A stretch of DNA of 64,000 nucleotides from Butyrivibrio sp. (GCA_017470505.1 JAFUYO010000036.1:1-64000); one strand, 5' to 3'. Numbered from the stretch's first letter, positions 1 through 7,866 are shown. Numbers and translations: made by a program. Notes: generated by a model not told the origin, from the sequence alone.

Positions 1-1
1 C

Positions 2-1054
2 TTACGGAAGCTGCAAAGCCCCATTTTTCAATAATCTCTTGACCAGCGGATCATATTTATCAATTCCATAGTCTTCCACTATACTGGTAATTCGCGCTCC
101 TGCATCTCTTGAGGACGCTCCGCAAAGGAAAACCCGTTCATCATTGGTTCCATAATCCAGTACAATGAATCTGTCGTGATACACGCCGCCGGTATGCTGC
201 ATAGTAAGCTTGATATTAGGGTATTCCTTACAAAAGTCGTTATATTCGACGTTATGAAGCTTACCGCTTCCGATATTATCGCTGAATATCTTAATATCAA
301 CGCCATCGGGAGCATTCTTAAGCAGCACCAGGGTCCTTAACCCGATATAATTGTCTATCAGGTAAACCGACTTCTTTGCCTGGCCGTATATGGAAGAATA
401 TGCAACATCAGCGCTGCAATACTTGGTGTTATACATAAGCCAGCCATTATCCTCTTCACTCACAAAACCATTCATCATTTCAGCCAGCTCCGATTTGGTA
501 ACCACATCACCCAGCTGCTCCATGACATCAGACATCTGTTTTTCAACAGAACCGAGATCCATGCGAAGCTTGCTTATTTCTGTGGTATTCTCCGCAGTCT
601 GCATAGAAAGCTGCATAACCTCGCGCTGTCCGATAAGGTTCTGATTGCCAAGGATATAGTCCTTCATTTTCTTAAATGTACGAATAAGGGCTTTGCTTTG
701 TTTGGCTGCAAGATCCCCTTTCAGTACTGTCATCAGCATATAAACGCCTTGTTCCGTATATACCATCGGAGGTTTTCTTCTACCGCCCCAACTTGATGTC
801 AAATTTTTTGATATCAAGTTATTGTATTCTTCCTTCGTTAGCCTAAAGGTGAAATCTTCATCAAATTTCTTTTGATTATTTCTTACTTGTTGATTCAACG
901 CAGTAGTCGTATATCCATATATTTCAGCAAGTTCAAAATCCAGCATCACCTTGACTCCACGTATTTCATAGAGCCTTTTCTTCAGAAGTTCCTCTGTAAC
1001 TTCGACTACCGCTATTTCAGCTTTCTCCGTAGCTTTTTTCTTCTTTTCGGCCAT
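2..1054 (-). CDS. ORF6N-domain protein with C-terminal phospholipase D-like region
   Basis: The 350-residue protein has an N-terminal ORF6N domain at about residues 25-120. Its signatures are the MLDFELAEIYG segment, SSWGGRRKPPM and TEQGVYMLMTVLKG. A helical, probably coiled-coil stretch follows (about 140-195). The C-terminal region (about 205-350) carries YLIDNYI and HDRFIVLD, typical of the PLD-like tails seen on many ORF6N proteins. ORF6N is a KilA-N-related DNA-binding domain of phages and mobile elements; the cellular role is unknown. The ATG has a GGAAGGG Shine-Dalgarno and the stop lies at position 2, so the gene is complete. A 27-bp near-palindrome lies inside the ORF6N coding part (792-818), with an inverted copy just upstream of the start (1072-1098). 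Confidence 0.85.
   Translation of the reverse strand: MAEKKKKATEKAEIAVVEVTEELLKKRLYEIRGVKVMLDFELAEIYGYTTTALNQQVRNNQKKFDEDFTFRLTKEEYNNLISKNLTSSWGGRRKPPMVYTEQGVYMLMTVLKGDLAAKQSKALIRTFKKMKDYILGNQNLIGQREVMQLSMQTAENTTEISKLRMDLGSVEKQMSDVMEQLGDVVTKSELAEMMNGFVSEEDNGWLMYNTKYCSADVAYSSIYGQAKKSVYLIDNYIGLRTLVLLKNAPDGVDIKIFSDNIGSGKLHNVEYNDFCKEYPNIKLTMQHTGGVYHDRFIVLDYGTNDERVFLCGASSRDAGARITSIVEDYGIDKYDPLVKRLLKNGALQLP
792..818. repeat. 27-bp near-palindrome, intragenic copy
   Basis: The two 12-base arms, CTTGATGTCAAA and TTTGATATCAAG on the plus strand, flank a 3-base centre with one mismatched pair. The exact reverse complement occurs at 1072-1098. In the ORF6N gene it encodes LISKNLTS. Confidence 0.85.
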
Positions 1055-1071
1055 ATTGTTTCCCTTCCAAT

Positions 1072-1098
1072 CTTGATATCAAAAAATTTGACATCAAG
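1072..1098. repeat. 27-bp near-palindrome, upstream copy
   Basis: This is the exact reverse complement of 792-818. It fills the gap between the small HTH gene's stop (1101) and the ORF6N gene start (1054), so it sits in that gene's immediate leader. It could be an operator or one end of an invertible 253-bp segment. Confidence 0.85.
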
Positions 1099-1100
1099 AT

Positions 1101-1307
1101 TTACTTCTTTTCCGTTTTCCCCTTCTTCGTCAGTTCCTCATACTTAAGCTGATATGCGATTAGCCGCGGTATGTATTCGGGTGGGGTACGCCGTCCGGCT
1201 TCCCAGTCCTCTATTGTGCGGACCGGGATACCGGTATGCTTTGAAAACTCTGATCTATTCTCACCGACGCTTTCACGAAGTTCTGTTATTCTTTCTGCTA
1301 TGCTCAT
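1101..1307 (-). CDS. small XRE/Cro-like helix-turn-helix protein
   Basis: The 68-residue protein is almost entirely one HTH domain. The stretch FSKHTGIPVRTIEDWEAG (about residues 22-39) reads as a Cro/C1-type recognition helix, followed by RRTPPEYIPRLIAYQLKYE, seen in many small Firmicutes regulators. It is expected to bind DNA as a dimer and may control the ORF6N gene that follows it in the same direction. GGAGGTG lies 7 bases before the ATG. A good promoter and a 9-bp inverted repeat lie upstream. The target is unknown. Confidence 0.75.
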   Translation of the reverse strand: MSIAERITELRESVGENRSEFSKHTGIPVRTIEDWEAGRRTPPEYIPRLIAYQLKYEELTKKGKTEKK

Positions 1308-1321
1308 GATTTTTCACCTCC

Positions 1322-1373
1322 ACGCATTGCTCCATTCATAATATATCACTTATCGACTCACTTCGCAATGCGT
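1322..1373. repeat. 9-bp inverted repeat flanking the HTH promoter
   Basis: ACGCATTGC (1322-1330) and GCAATGCGT (1365-1373) are perfect inverted repeats 34 bases apart. The right copy overlaps the -35 box and the left copy lies in the early transcript. The arrangement suits two half-operators bound by the HTH product. Confidence 0.5.
1340..1368 (-). promoter_or_regulatory. sigma-A promoter of the small HTH gene
   Basis: On the minus strand TTGCGA (1363-1368) and TATATT (1340-1345) are separated by exactly 17 bases, about 35 bases upstream of the ATG. Confidence 0.6.
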
Positions 1374-1423
1374 GAAGCATGAAAATCTGCATTTTTTCGT
1401 GGATAATCGGATCATATGCCTCT

Positions 1424-1660
1424 TTACTTTCTGTCCTTCATGAGCTGACAATATCCGAGTAACCGCTTGGAAAGTCTGCCATTATCCGCAGCAGAATCTA
1501 TCTCTGCCTTGATAAGAGCTTCAAGCTTTTCTCTATCCATCTTTTCAAGCAGTGCCGGACCGTATTTCATCATCAGTCTGCTCATGACCTCAATACAGCG
1601 CTCGAAGGCAAGATTATCCTTGGGGTTATCATAATAATTGAATGTTGTCGTAGGTTCCAC
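1424..1660 (-). CDS. small conserved-type hypothetical protein of the mobilisation region
   Basis: The 78-residue soluble protein has no motif that I recognise. It is rich in charged residues and helical in character (RLMMKYGPALLEKMDREKLE). The start is GTG, with GGAGAGGAGATAT directly upstream. It sits downstream of the mobilisation genes and may be the last gene of that transcript. Confidence 0.5.
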   Translation of the reverse strand: MEPTTTFNYYDNPKDNLAFERCIEVMSRLMMKYGPALLEKMDREKLEALIKAEIDSAADNGRLSKRLLGYCQLMKDRK

Positions 1661-1739
1661 ATATCTCCTCTCCTTCCCGCACTGTCGCTGTTATATTTCG
1701 GTGTATATGCCACCGATAGCATTTTGACAATAAATTCCA

Positions 1740-2225
1740 TTACTCTTCGCTGTCCTCGTCGTCAGGTTCGTCATAAGACTCCTCATCTTCTTCAAATTCT
1801 TCGTCCCCTTCATACTCTCCGGAATCTTCCTCCGCAATGGGATCATCCGCGTCCGATTCATCATCATTTTCCATATCTTCCGGTTCGGTGTTTTCTACCG
1901 TCTCCTGCTTATTCTTCAATGACTGAGACTCGGCCGTTCCAGTTAGGCCCTCTGCTTCTGCCCTGATTGCTTCGATCACGTTCCTGCAATCTTCACACTC
2001 CATTGCTGCAGCAACGATCCTCTCCATTTCAGCATCCTCATAAAGCATGTAATCGGGAAGATGCTTCACAAAAAGTCCTCCGATCAAAAGTTTCAATGCC
2101 TTCTCGCGTTCTCTCTGACGCTTCTCGTCCTTCTTGATCTGCTCACGGAGCTTCTGCTCATATTTGGCTCTCTGCTCCTCAAGCCTTATGCGTTCCTTAC
2201 TCTTACTGTTTTGTTCTTTTAACAT
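1740..2225 (-). CDS. coiled-coil protein with acidic tail, mobilisation accessory
   Basis: This 161-residue protein has a highly charged N-terminal coiled coil (about residues 3-45, rich in KER/EQ). A short globular part (about 45-95: LKLLIGGLFVKHLPDYMLY) follows, then a long acidic tail (about 110-161, mostly D and E). It starts 20 bases after the relaxase stop with AAGGAGGAATTC as Shine-Dalgarno, so it belongs to the mob operon. Small basic/coiled-coil proteins beside MobA/MobL relaxases often help assemble the relaxosome, which is inferred here from position only. Confidence 0.55.
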   Translation of the reverse strand: MLKEQNSKSKERIRLEEQRAKYEQKLREQIKKDEKRQREREKALKLLIGGLFVKHLPDYMLYEDAEMERIVAAAMECEDCRNVIEAIRAEAEGLTGTAESQSLKNKQETVENTEPEDMENDDESDADDPIAEEDSGEYEGDEEFEEDEESYDEPDDEDSEE

Positions 2226-2245
2226 GATAAGAATTCCTCCTTCAC

Positions 2246-3991
2246 TTATGATAGATTTGTCTCGTCGCGCTTACGGCCGGGCGTATTATAATGCTCCGCC
2301 TTATAAGCATCGACCTGTTTCTGGTAATGATCCATTTTCCCATGTACTGATGCGCGTTCCCGCTTTGGTATCTTCTGCACGCTCTGATGGTTCTGTCTTG
2401 CAAGCTGCTCTGACTGCATCTGCCGTGCGGCAGCCTGTGCCTGTTCTTCCGCCTGCTTTTTTTGTTGCTCTGCCTCTGAATCCTTACCGGACATTGCCGG
2501 CTCTTCACCGCCTCCGCTACTGCTTTCACCGGAGCTGCCGTTTGAATTAACACAGAATTCGATCGCCTTTTTGATGTCCTTTAGGATCTCAATTTCATCC
2601 TTAAGCGATTGAAGTTCTTCATCCTTCAAAGCCTCCGTTATCTCATCCTTAAGAGCAGCGATCTTCTCATTCCATAATTCCCTTGCAACATCCATACTTC
2701 CATCGACAAGATAAGTATCAAGTTCGCGCTCTGCCTTATGATACTGGTTCAGTTCTCTACGATGAATCTTCTGGAATTCAGCCTTTTTACTCTTGAAAAA
2801 TATCTTCTGCGACTCTTCAAATACAGGCTTATACTTCTCATAATTATCCAGAGACTTCAGGCGATCCTGATAGTCCTTTATCTTTACCCGCATATCCATG
2901 ATGTCTTTTTCCTTTTCGGACAGTGCCGTCTCTTTCTGTGCAATCATTTCTTCCAGTTCATCCGGTGTTGAGATTTTGTTCTCCATAAGATAGTTGCAAT
3001 CCTTATTCAGGCTCTTAAAGTTCTTCTCTTTCGCCTTTTGTGTCCCATGATCGTATGTAAGTGCAACTTTATCCCTATGCTCATAATACTTCATAACCAT
3101 ATCCGCAACGGTAGGCTCTTCAATCCGCCTGATCTCTTCGCGCATTTCCTTCATCCAGTCGGATATCTCACGGATGACGGATAAGATACGACGGATCGCA
3201 TCATTGGTTTTCTTAACCCAGCGGTTCCAGCTTCCTTTCTCTGTGACAATACCCCTTGCTTCCATCCGGCGGACAGCACTGCCTTCATGCACCTGCGGAA
3301 TCTCATCAATACCACGCTCGGCATTTGACCGATGATCTATACGACAGGACAGACCTTTCTCCTCAAATTTCGCATTGACCAGTTCCGCCCAGCGCTTACG
3401 CCAGTGTTCCAAAAGTGCGGGATCATTCCATCCGGTATTCGATACCGCCATGGTCTTATATTTCCCGTTTGCTTTACGGATCTTCTCACCGTCTTCATCA
3501 AGAACATACTCCTGATGTTGCTTATCTCCCCACTTGCCGCTCTCCAAAAACGGACGGATAGGAGAAGTGAGATGCCCGTGCGGATTCGGGATTCCGTACT
3601 TACCCTTATCAGGATCATGGATTGCCACATCAACGATCATCCCCCGTGATACCATCTCCTCACGGACAAATATATCCAGCAGCTCAATATTCTCTTCCAT
3701 GGTGAGCTCGTTCTGTAGTGCGATATCAAAACTATAAGCCAACTGGGCATCCTTACGGTTCTCGTTACGCTCAACCTCTGTCCAAAGTGTCTGACGGTCA
3801 TGGAGTCTCTCCGGCACATAGTCCGGCGCATAGATCATGGATGTGATCACTCCCTTTTTCCTGCTGTAGTCCTGAGTCTCTCCATAATATGCATCATACA
3901 ATTTTTCACCTGAACGATACGCCGCAGCAGCTATCGCCGTATGTCCCGCAGTACGCTTGATATGACCGAGGCTGAAATGATATAGTGCCAT
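2246..3991 (-). CDS. mobA: MobA/MobL family (MOBQ) relaxase
   Basis: The 581-residue protein has the MOBQ relaxase domain at about residues 1-230. Tyr25 in the AAAAYRSG segment matches the catalytic tyrosine position of the family. His138 and His140 in NPHGH, followed by SPIRP, form the metal-binding HUH-type motif. RIDHRSNAERGIDEIPQVHEG (about 215-235) is the usual domain-closing segment. The rest is coiled coil (about 330-480) and a Gln/Ala-rich tail with no primase or helicase domain visible. It nicks and carries the transferred strand of a mobilisable element. GGGGGAG precedes the ATG, and the DUF3847 gene ends 2 bases upstream. The likely oriT is at 4473-4525. Confidence 0.93.
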   Translation of the reverse strand: MALYHFSLGHIKRTAGHTAIAAAAYRSGEKLYDAYYGETQDYSRKKGVITSMIYAPDYVPERLHDRQTLWTEVERNENRKDAQLAYSFDIALQNELTMEENIELLDIFVREEMVSRGMIVDVAIHDPDKGKYGIPNPHGHLTSPIRPFLESGKWGDKQHQEYVLDEDGEKIRKANGKYKTMAVSNTGWNDPALLEHWRKRWAELVNAKFEEKGLSCRIDHRSNAERGIDEIPQVHEGSAVRRMEARGIVTEKGSWNRWVKKTNDAIRRILSVIREISDWMKEMREEIRRIEEPTVADMVMKYYEHRDKVALTYDHGTQKAKEKNFKSLNKDCNYLMENKISTPDELEEMIAQKETALSEKEKDIMDMRVKIKDYQDRLKSLDNYEKYKPVFEESQKIFFKSKKAEFQKIHRRELNQYHKAERELDTYLVDGSMDVARELWNEKIAALKDEITEALKDEELQSLKDEIEILKDIKKAIEFCVNSNGSSGESSSGGGEEPAMSGKDSEAEQQKKQAEEQAQAAARQMQSEQLARQNHQSVQKIPKRERASVHGKMDHYQKQVDAYKAEHYNTPGRKRDETNLS

Positions 3992-3993
3992 TT

Positions 3994-4326
3994 TTATGTA
4001 CTCCCCCTTTCCGAATGTACCGATGTGATCTGAGCCAGTATCTGATTCCTTACAACCGCATTCGCATTGAGGTTATCCATAAGCTGATAAAACTCCGGCT
4101 CTGTCATATCCTTTGTTTCCGGATAAAAATGCTCGATCACACCACCCTTGTTACATAATCTGTGAGTACGGGCAGCATACTCCGGATCATAGTCGGCGCG
4201 GTGACGGGACTTCTGATACTGTGCCCGCATCGTCAGTCTGGAGAGTCTGTGCCGTTCCTGATCCAGCTTCTCCTCTCCCTGCCGGTACTCCTGCTTTGCT
4301 TTTTCAATCTTTTCTGTTTCTTCCAT
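3994..4326 (-). CDS. DUF3847 family protein, first gene of the mobilisation operon
   Basis: The 110-residue protein has a coiled-coil N-terminus (about residues 1-40) and then RTHRLCNKGGVIEHFYPETKD (about 53-74), the hallmark of DUF3847. Members sit next to MobA/MobL relaxases in Firmicutes elements, where an auxiliary DNA-binding role resembling MobC is plausible but unproven. AAAGGAG lies 6-7 bases before the ATG. The 5' leader is about 310 bases and contains the predicted oriT. Confidence 0.8.
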   Translation of the reverse strand: MEETEKIEKAKQEYRQGEEKLDQERHRLSRLTMRAQYQKSRHRADYDPEYAARTHRLCNKGGVIEHFYPETKDMTEPEFYQLMDNLNANAVVRNQILAQITSVHSERGST

Positions 4327-4367
4327 TGATGAACTCCTTTCAAAAAATGAATGTTAACCTGGGGATA

Positions 4368-4416
4368 GCTGCCGCAGGCAGCGAAAGGGCGAAAGCCCTT
4401 TACCAGTGCGAAGCAC
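4368..4416. repeat. three consecutive small hairpins between oriT and the mob genes
   Basis: Three perfect stem-loops are packed into 49 bases: GCTGCC/GGCAGC (4368-4382), AAAGGGC/GCCCTTT with a GAAA loop (4384-4401), and GTGC/GCAC (4406-4416). They may be relaxosome binding sites or structure in the mob leader RNA. No T-run follows on either strand, so they are not terminators. Confidence 0.6.
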
Positions 4417-4472
4417 CGAATGCTTATCCATGCCAGGTCTCGGATAAGCTGCTCCATGCAATGGCGCGGTTC

Positions 4473-4525
4473 ATATTCACCCTCCGGGGTGAATATAGAA
4501 GTGCGCTATTACCTTACGGTAATAG
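4473..4525 (+). other. oriT: candidate origin of transfer (oriT) of the MOBQ element
   Basis: A perfect 10-base inverted repeat (ATATTCACCC 4473-4482, GGGTGAATAT 4487-4496, 4-base loop) is followed after 2 bases by AAGTGCGC (4499-4506). This is the layout of MOBQ oriTs, where a hairpin precedes a core like AAGTGCGCCC nicked after GTGCG, so the predicted nic is between 4505 and 4506. A second perfect hairpin, CTATTACC/GGTAATAG (4506-4525), starts at that point. The relaxase gene is about 480 bases away and would enter the recipient last, as is usual. Confidence 0.7.
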
Positions 4526-4645
4526 ATGGGCTCTGCTCGTTCGCCGATACCGCCTTTTCTGATCATGTGATGCATCTTCAACCCCTCCTTTTTATTTTCG
4601 TGCTACATCTCTTTTCAATACTCATTTCGTACTACGCGCATTTTT

Positions 4646-4674
4646 ATAATAGTACGCTTTTCGTAATATGTCAA
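4646..4674 (-). promoter_or_regulatory. promoter of the mobilisation operon
   Basis: On the minus strand a consensus TTGACA (4669-4674) and TATTAT (4646-4651) are exactly 17 bases apart. The resulting transcript would cross the oriT hairpins before the DUF3847 gene. Confidence 0.7.
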
Positions 4675-4708
4675 TACGATAATTTTATTGTTTATCTAAT
4701 TTTACGGA

Positions 4709-4737
4709 TTGCGTATCGATTCACATCATGATATACT
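4709..4737 (+). promoter_or_regulatory. promoter of the XRE regulator gene
   Basis: TTGCGT (4709-4714) and TATACT (4732-4737) are 17 bases apart. TG one base before the -10 makes an extended -10 element. The ATG at 4762 is 25 bases downstream. Confidence 0.65.
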
Positions 4738-4761
4738 GTTTACGAAAGGCAGGTATCGATC

Positions 4762-5226
4762 ATGGGATATGGACAGAATCTTAAGAATATACTTGATGAA
4801 AAGGGAATGACTGTAAAAGAACTCGCAAAAAAAGCCGGCATTGCACCGACTACTCTTTACTCTATTATTCAAAGGGATACCGCGATCAGATTTGATACTG
4901 CCCTTAAAATTTCAAACATCCTCAATATCCCGATCAACTCGATCTGCAAGGATAATCCATATGCACCGGGTGAAGCACTTCCAAAACTCCCGAAGGATAA
5001 AGAACGAATAATGATAAGTCTTCAAAAGAAAGCTTATTTTTCTGATCGCACATTGAAGATCATTGAAAAGTTTGATTATACGGATCTTCCCAAAGTAGAT
5101 CAGCTTATTGCGGATTTCTTTGTCTTAAATGATACCGCACGAAGCGATCTGTTTGAATACATTAAGATCATGAAAAAAAATCACTCAGACCATGAACGCA
5201 CGAGAATTCTGAGCAAAATCAAGTGA
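4762..5226 (+). CDS. XRE-family transcriptional regulator, divergent to the mob operon
   Basis: The 154-residue protein has an N-terminal Cro/C1 HTH at about residues 6-62. The stretch MTVKELAKKAGIAPTTLYSI and the RFDTALKISNILNIPINSI pattern are typical. The C-terminal part (about 80-154) is helical with no known domain and may dimerise. It is transcribed away from the mobilisation genes, and repeated TACGAAA boxes overlap both promoters, so control of the mob operon and of itself is likely. Its last 8 bases overlap the end of the convergent phosphatase gene. Confidence 0.85.
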   Translation: MGYGQNLKNILDEKGMTVKELAKKAGIAPTTLYSIIQRDTAIRFDTALKISNILNIPINSICKDNPYAPGEALPKLPKDKERIMISLQKKAYFSDRTLKIIEKFDYTDLPKVDQLIADFFVLNDTARSDLFEYIKIMKKNHSDHERTRILSKIK

Positions 5227-5959
5227 CATCATGATTTTTTAATACATGGGGATATGAATAATATTCATCCCCTGTATCCAAACATATAGCCGCAAGTCTG
5301 CCTCCCGACATATACGCACCACAGTCAATCGCTATGTGGTTATTTTTCCGATAAATATATCCGGGCTTAGGATTATTGTTAATACACTGCGTAGGTGTAT
5401 GACCGGTAATAACATATTTATCCAAATAGTAGCAGATATCATAGTCCGCCCTGTCCCAAACAAGTTCCTTAAGAGAATAATCCTCAATATCTTTTCCCGG
5501 ATAGAAACCTCCAAGACCTGCATGTACCAGCAAAAAGTCCCTTCCGGCAACTTCTATCTCCTCATAGACCAGAAAATCTCTCAGATATCCAATCACTTCT
5601 TTCTGATCTTCGAGGCTCAGCTCCCTAAACTCATCCATTGTAGTTTTACCACCATTATGCTCCACCCATACCAGAAATCCATCCAGCATTTCGGGATCCA
5701 ACTTTTTAAGGTTATCTGTCGTAACTTCCTGCATCAGAAATTTCAAGCTCTCCAGGGCCATAAGCTCATGATTTCCGACGAGACAGATCACATTTGGCAT
5801 CACCATAAGTTGTCTCAGTGTTTTTATAGGATGAGACCCTCTATCCAGGATATCGCCAAGGACATAAAGTGTATCCGATTCCTTCAGGGATATCTTCTCA
5901 ATCAGATCCATCAACATATCATATTCACCATGAATATCAGAAATCACATATGTTGCCAT
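5219..5959 (-). CDS. PP1-like metallophosphatase (calcineurin-type)
   Basis: The protein carries all metal-binding signatures of bacterial serine/threonine phosphatases: SDIHGE near the N-terminus, then GDILDRG (about residues 37-43), GNHE (about 65-68), and GHTP with a late histidine near the C-terminus. I place the start at the ATG at 5959, because GGAG lies 8 bases upstream; a longer reading from 5986 would add nine residues. Substrates may be phosphoproteins or dinucleotide polyphosphates. It follows the 352-residue gene by 16 bases, and its 3' end overlaps the XRE gene tail to tail. Confidence 0.85.
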   Translation of the reverse strand: MATYVISDIHGEYDMLMDLIEKISLKESDTLYVLGDILDRGSHPIKTLRQLMVMPNVICLVGNHELMALESLKFLMQEVTTDNLKKLDPEMLDGFLVWVEHNGGKTTMDEFRELSLEDQKEVIGYLRDFLVYEEIEVAGRDFLLVHAGLGGFYPGKDIEDYSLKELVWDRADYDICYYLDKYVITGHTPTQCINNNPKPGYIYRKNNHIAIDCGAYMSGGRLAAICLDTGDEYYSYPHVLKNHDVT

Positions 5960-5975
5960 ATCAATATCTCCATTA

Positions 5976-7034
5976 TTAGACTTCATTCAGAACATCGTGC
6001 TCTATGCCAAAAATAGCATCCTCTGCAGTCAATTCTCCCTTAAGTACCCCAAACACAAACGGAGCAAGCTTATCAAGCAATTTCGGCTGATATGCCGTAA
6101 TATAATCATTTGTTTCTAACTCCGCCGTCCTCCAAAACCTGTAATTCAACATAGTCGTAATAGATATATCATATCCGTCGTCTTCCGTCAGATACATACG
6201 CGGTGTGTAGAGTATCTGAGGATCGTACCATCTGTTGCCTCCATCGTTCAATTCCATAAAGACTCTCGCATTGATAAAATTTAATAGTCTGAGCAGTTCC
6301 TGTCTGTATTCACTTTTCCTGCATATATCCGCTCCCATTTGATTATAATACACTCGAGTTTCTGCAACTTTATCAAAAAACCATATACACCCTTCCGTAA
6401 ACCCTCCCGGTGCATTCTCACACATGAATACGAATGTAAATCTTGTAACTCCCAAATCAATATCTTTCTTATAAGGAACGGAGAAACTCCTTAAATACTT
6501 TTCCATCCAGTACGCTGCACGTTTCGAGTCATTACCAAATCTTTTCTTCGGATAAGAATGGGTAAGTTCTACTGGAAAATGATTTACAGGTAATTTTTCT
6601 ACAGTCAGATCAGTTCCCTTGCCGGAGTTATTCTCTTCATACTCTGCATCCTTAAGTTCATCTGCTTTCGGAATCCTGATATGATGCTTTTCAAGCAACT
6701 CCTCTACTGACAGAGTTTTCTTAAGCAGTGTATTCACTTCTATTTTTACCGTTGCCTTCTGCTTTCTACCATTTGCTATGTTTTCAAGAGAAAGATCTAT
6801 CCACTCATTCTTACTGCAGGGGAGCTGAATGCCCATACTATCCGGTGCTTCATAAAGCATACCGTCATCACCGATGGCAGTCCCGGCAAAATAAAATAAC
6901 TCCTCCCTATCTCGAGGAACCTCACACCTGTCATAAAACACATAATGCTCATCCAGTCCTTCAAACAGCTTATACAATTCCCAGATTTCATTGCTTGTGA
7001 TTTCCTTTGGTCTACTATCATCATTAATCCTCAT
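5976..7034 (-). CDS. uncharacterised 352-residue protein
   Basis: I do not recognise the family. The protein is soluble and acidic, with no signal peptide or membrane segment. A low-complexity linker (about residues 125-150) separates an N-terminal part from a Trp/Tyr-rich C-terminal domain (RFTFVFMCENAPGGF, WFFDKVAETRVYYNQ). The ATG overlaps the last 11 bases of the upstream gene, with AAGGAGG placed correctly inside that gene, so translation is probably coupled. The downstream neighbour is the PP1-like phosphatase, and the three genes look like one operon. Confidence 0.6.
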   Translation of the reverse strand: MRINDDSRPKEITSNEIWELYKLFEGLDEHYVFYDRCEVPRDREELFYFAGTAIGDDGMLYEAPDSMGIQLPCSKNEWIDLSLENIANGRKQKATVKIEVNTLLKKTLSVEELLEKHHIRIPKADELKDAEYEENNSGKGTDLTVEKLPVNHFPVELTHSYPKKRFGNDSKRAAYWMEKYLRSFSVPYKKDIDLGVTRFTFVFMCENAPGGFTEGCIWFFDKVAETRVYYNQMGADICRKSEYRQELLRLLNFINARVFMELNDGGNRWYDPQILYTPRMYLTEDDGYDISITTMLNYRFWRTAELETNDYITAYQPKLLDKLAPFVFGVLKGELTAEDAIFGIEHDVLNEV

Positions 7035-7866
7035 AACCTGTTACCTCCTTTTCCATAGCTTTCATACGGGTCTCCAACAGATTTATCATGTATGTTAATG
7101 CCTCTCTTATTTCAGTTTCTTTTCTCAGGCTTTTCCCTTTTCCTGGATGAAGATCCTTTATAAGCGGGATCACATGATCCTGATCTATGATTCCGTCACT
7201 GAATCCAGCCTCCAAGCGTTCACGTTTTACCCATTTTACAGGGTCAATCTGCAGAGTATTTTTCTCATGGCTCAATGCAAGCAAAGAATTTTCCATCCTG
7301 TTCCTTACATCTGCCCGGTCAAAATATTTTCCAAACCAGTTTTTATCAAACAGATGATAAAGCATGGGAGGTACTTCATCATATAACCTAACCCTTCCTA
7401 TGCCATCTACCTCACAGTTGTATCTTGCCCTGTTCATTGCTCTGTCGGGAAGAAGGATGTAATTGCATCTAAGCTCCGCAAGTTCAAGGAATCGGTCAAG
7501 TAAGAGCACTAGTTCGTGCTTTGGAGGAAGGTAAGCATCCCTGTCCTCTGCAAGAAGCCTTAGATAATAATTGGCATCATTACTCAGTTCTTTACAGAAT
7601 TTAATGCCATACTCTCTGTTAAGGCAATTTGCAACCCAACTGATCGGCGTCCAGGCACTCATAAGTGTATCTGCCCGAAGGTCTCCATTAAAATATAAGC
7701 AATCAAGATCATTCTGTTTCCTCCACTCATCGAATCGGGCTTTCCACTCTTCTGTACCATCCCACTTTGGTTTTGTCTCTCTGCCCTTCATCCAGTAAAG
7801 GCAGAAATTCTTAAGATGGTTGTCACTATAATCATTTCCAAGGTACTCTTTCATTATGTTTTTCAT
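7024..7866 (-). CDS. uncharacterised 280-residue protein
   Basis: The family is not recognised. The protein is soluble, rich in Trp and charged residues (EEWKARFDEWRKQ, SAWTPISWVANCLNREYG), with RFLELAELRCNYILLPDRA in the middle. I choose the ATG at 7866 because AAGGAG lies 9 bases upstream; a longer reading from 7926 has no Shine-Dalgarno. It is preceded by repeat copy A (7936-7979) and overlaps the next gene by 11 bases. Confidence 0.6.
   Translation of the reverse strand: MKNIMKEYLGNDYSDNHLKNFCLYWMKGRETKPKWDGTEEWKARFDEWRKQNDLDCLYFNGDLRADTLMSAWTPISWVANCLNREYGIKFCKELSNDANYYLRLLAEDRDAYLPPKHELVLLLDRFLELAELRCNYILLPDRAMNRARYNCEVDGIGRVRLYDEVPPMLYHLFDKNWFGKYFDRADVRNRMENSLLALSHEKNTLQIDPVKWVKRERLEAGFSDGIIDQDHVIPLIKDLHPGKGKSLRKETEIREALTYMINLLETRMKAMEKEVTGYED

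Larger units (their letters stand above)
4625..4747. promoter_or_regulatory. three TACGAAA boxes in the divergent control region
   Basis: TACGAAA occurs at 4741-4747 (plus), just after the -10 of the XRE promoter. It also occurs on the minus strand at 4659-4665, inside the spacer of the mob promoter, and at 4625-4631, near the mob transcript start. This placement suggests operators for the adjacent XRE protein, allowing it to repress itself and the mob operon. Confidence 0.45.

Noticed and set aside
872-1147. Plus-strand gene overlapping the ORF6N gene
   Set aside because: It has no Shine-Dalgarno and an implausible aromatic-rich product; it matters only if the segment inverts.
4762-5226. 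Toxin-antitoxin pair with the neighbouring phosphatase
   Set aside because: The genes converge rather than form an operon, and the phosphatase has a normal PP1-like layout.
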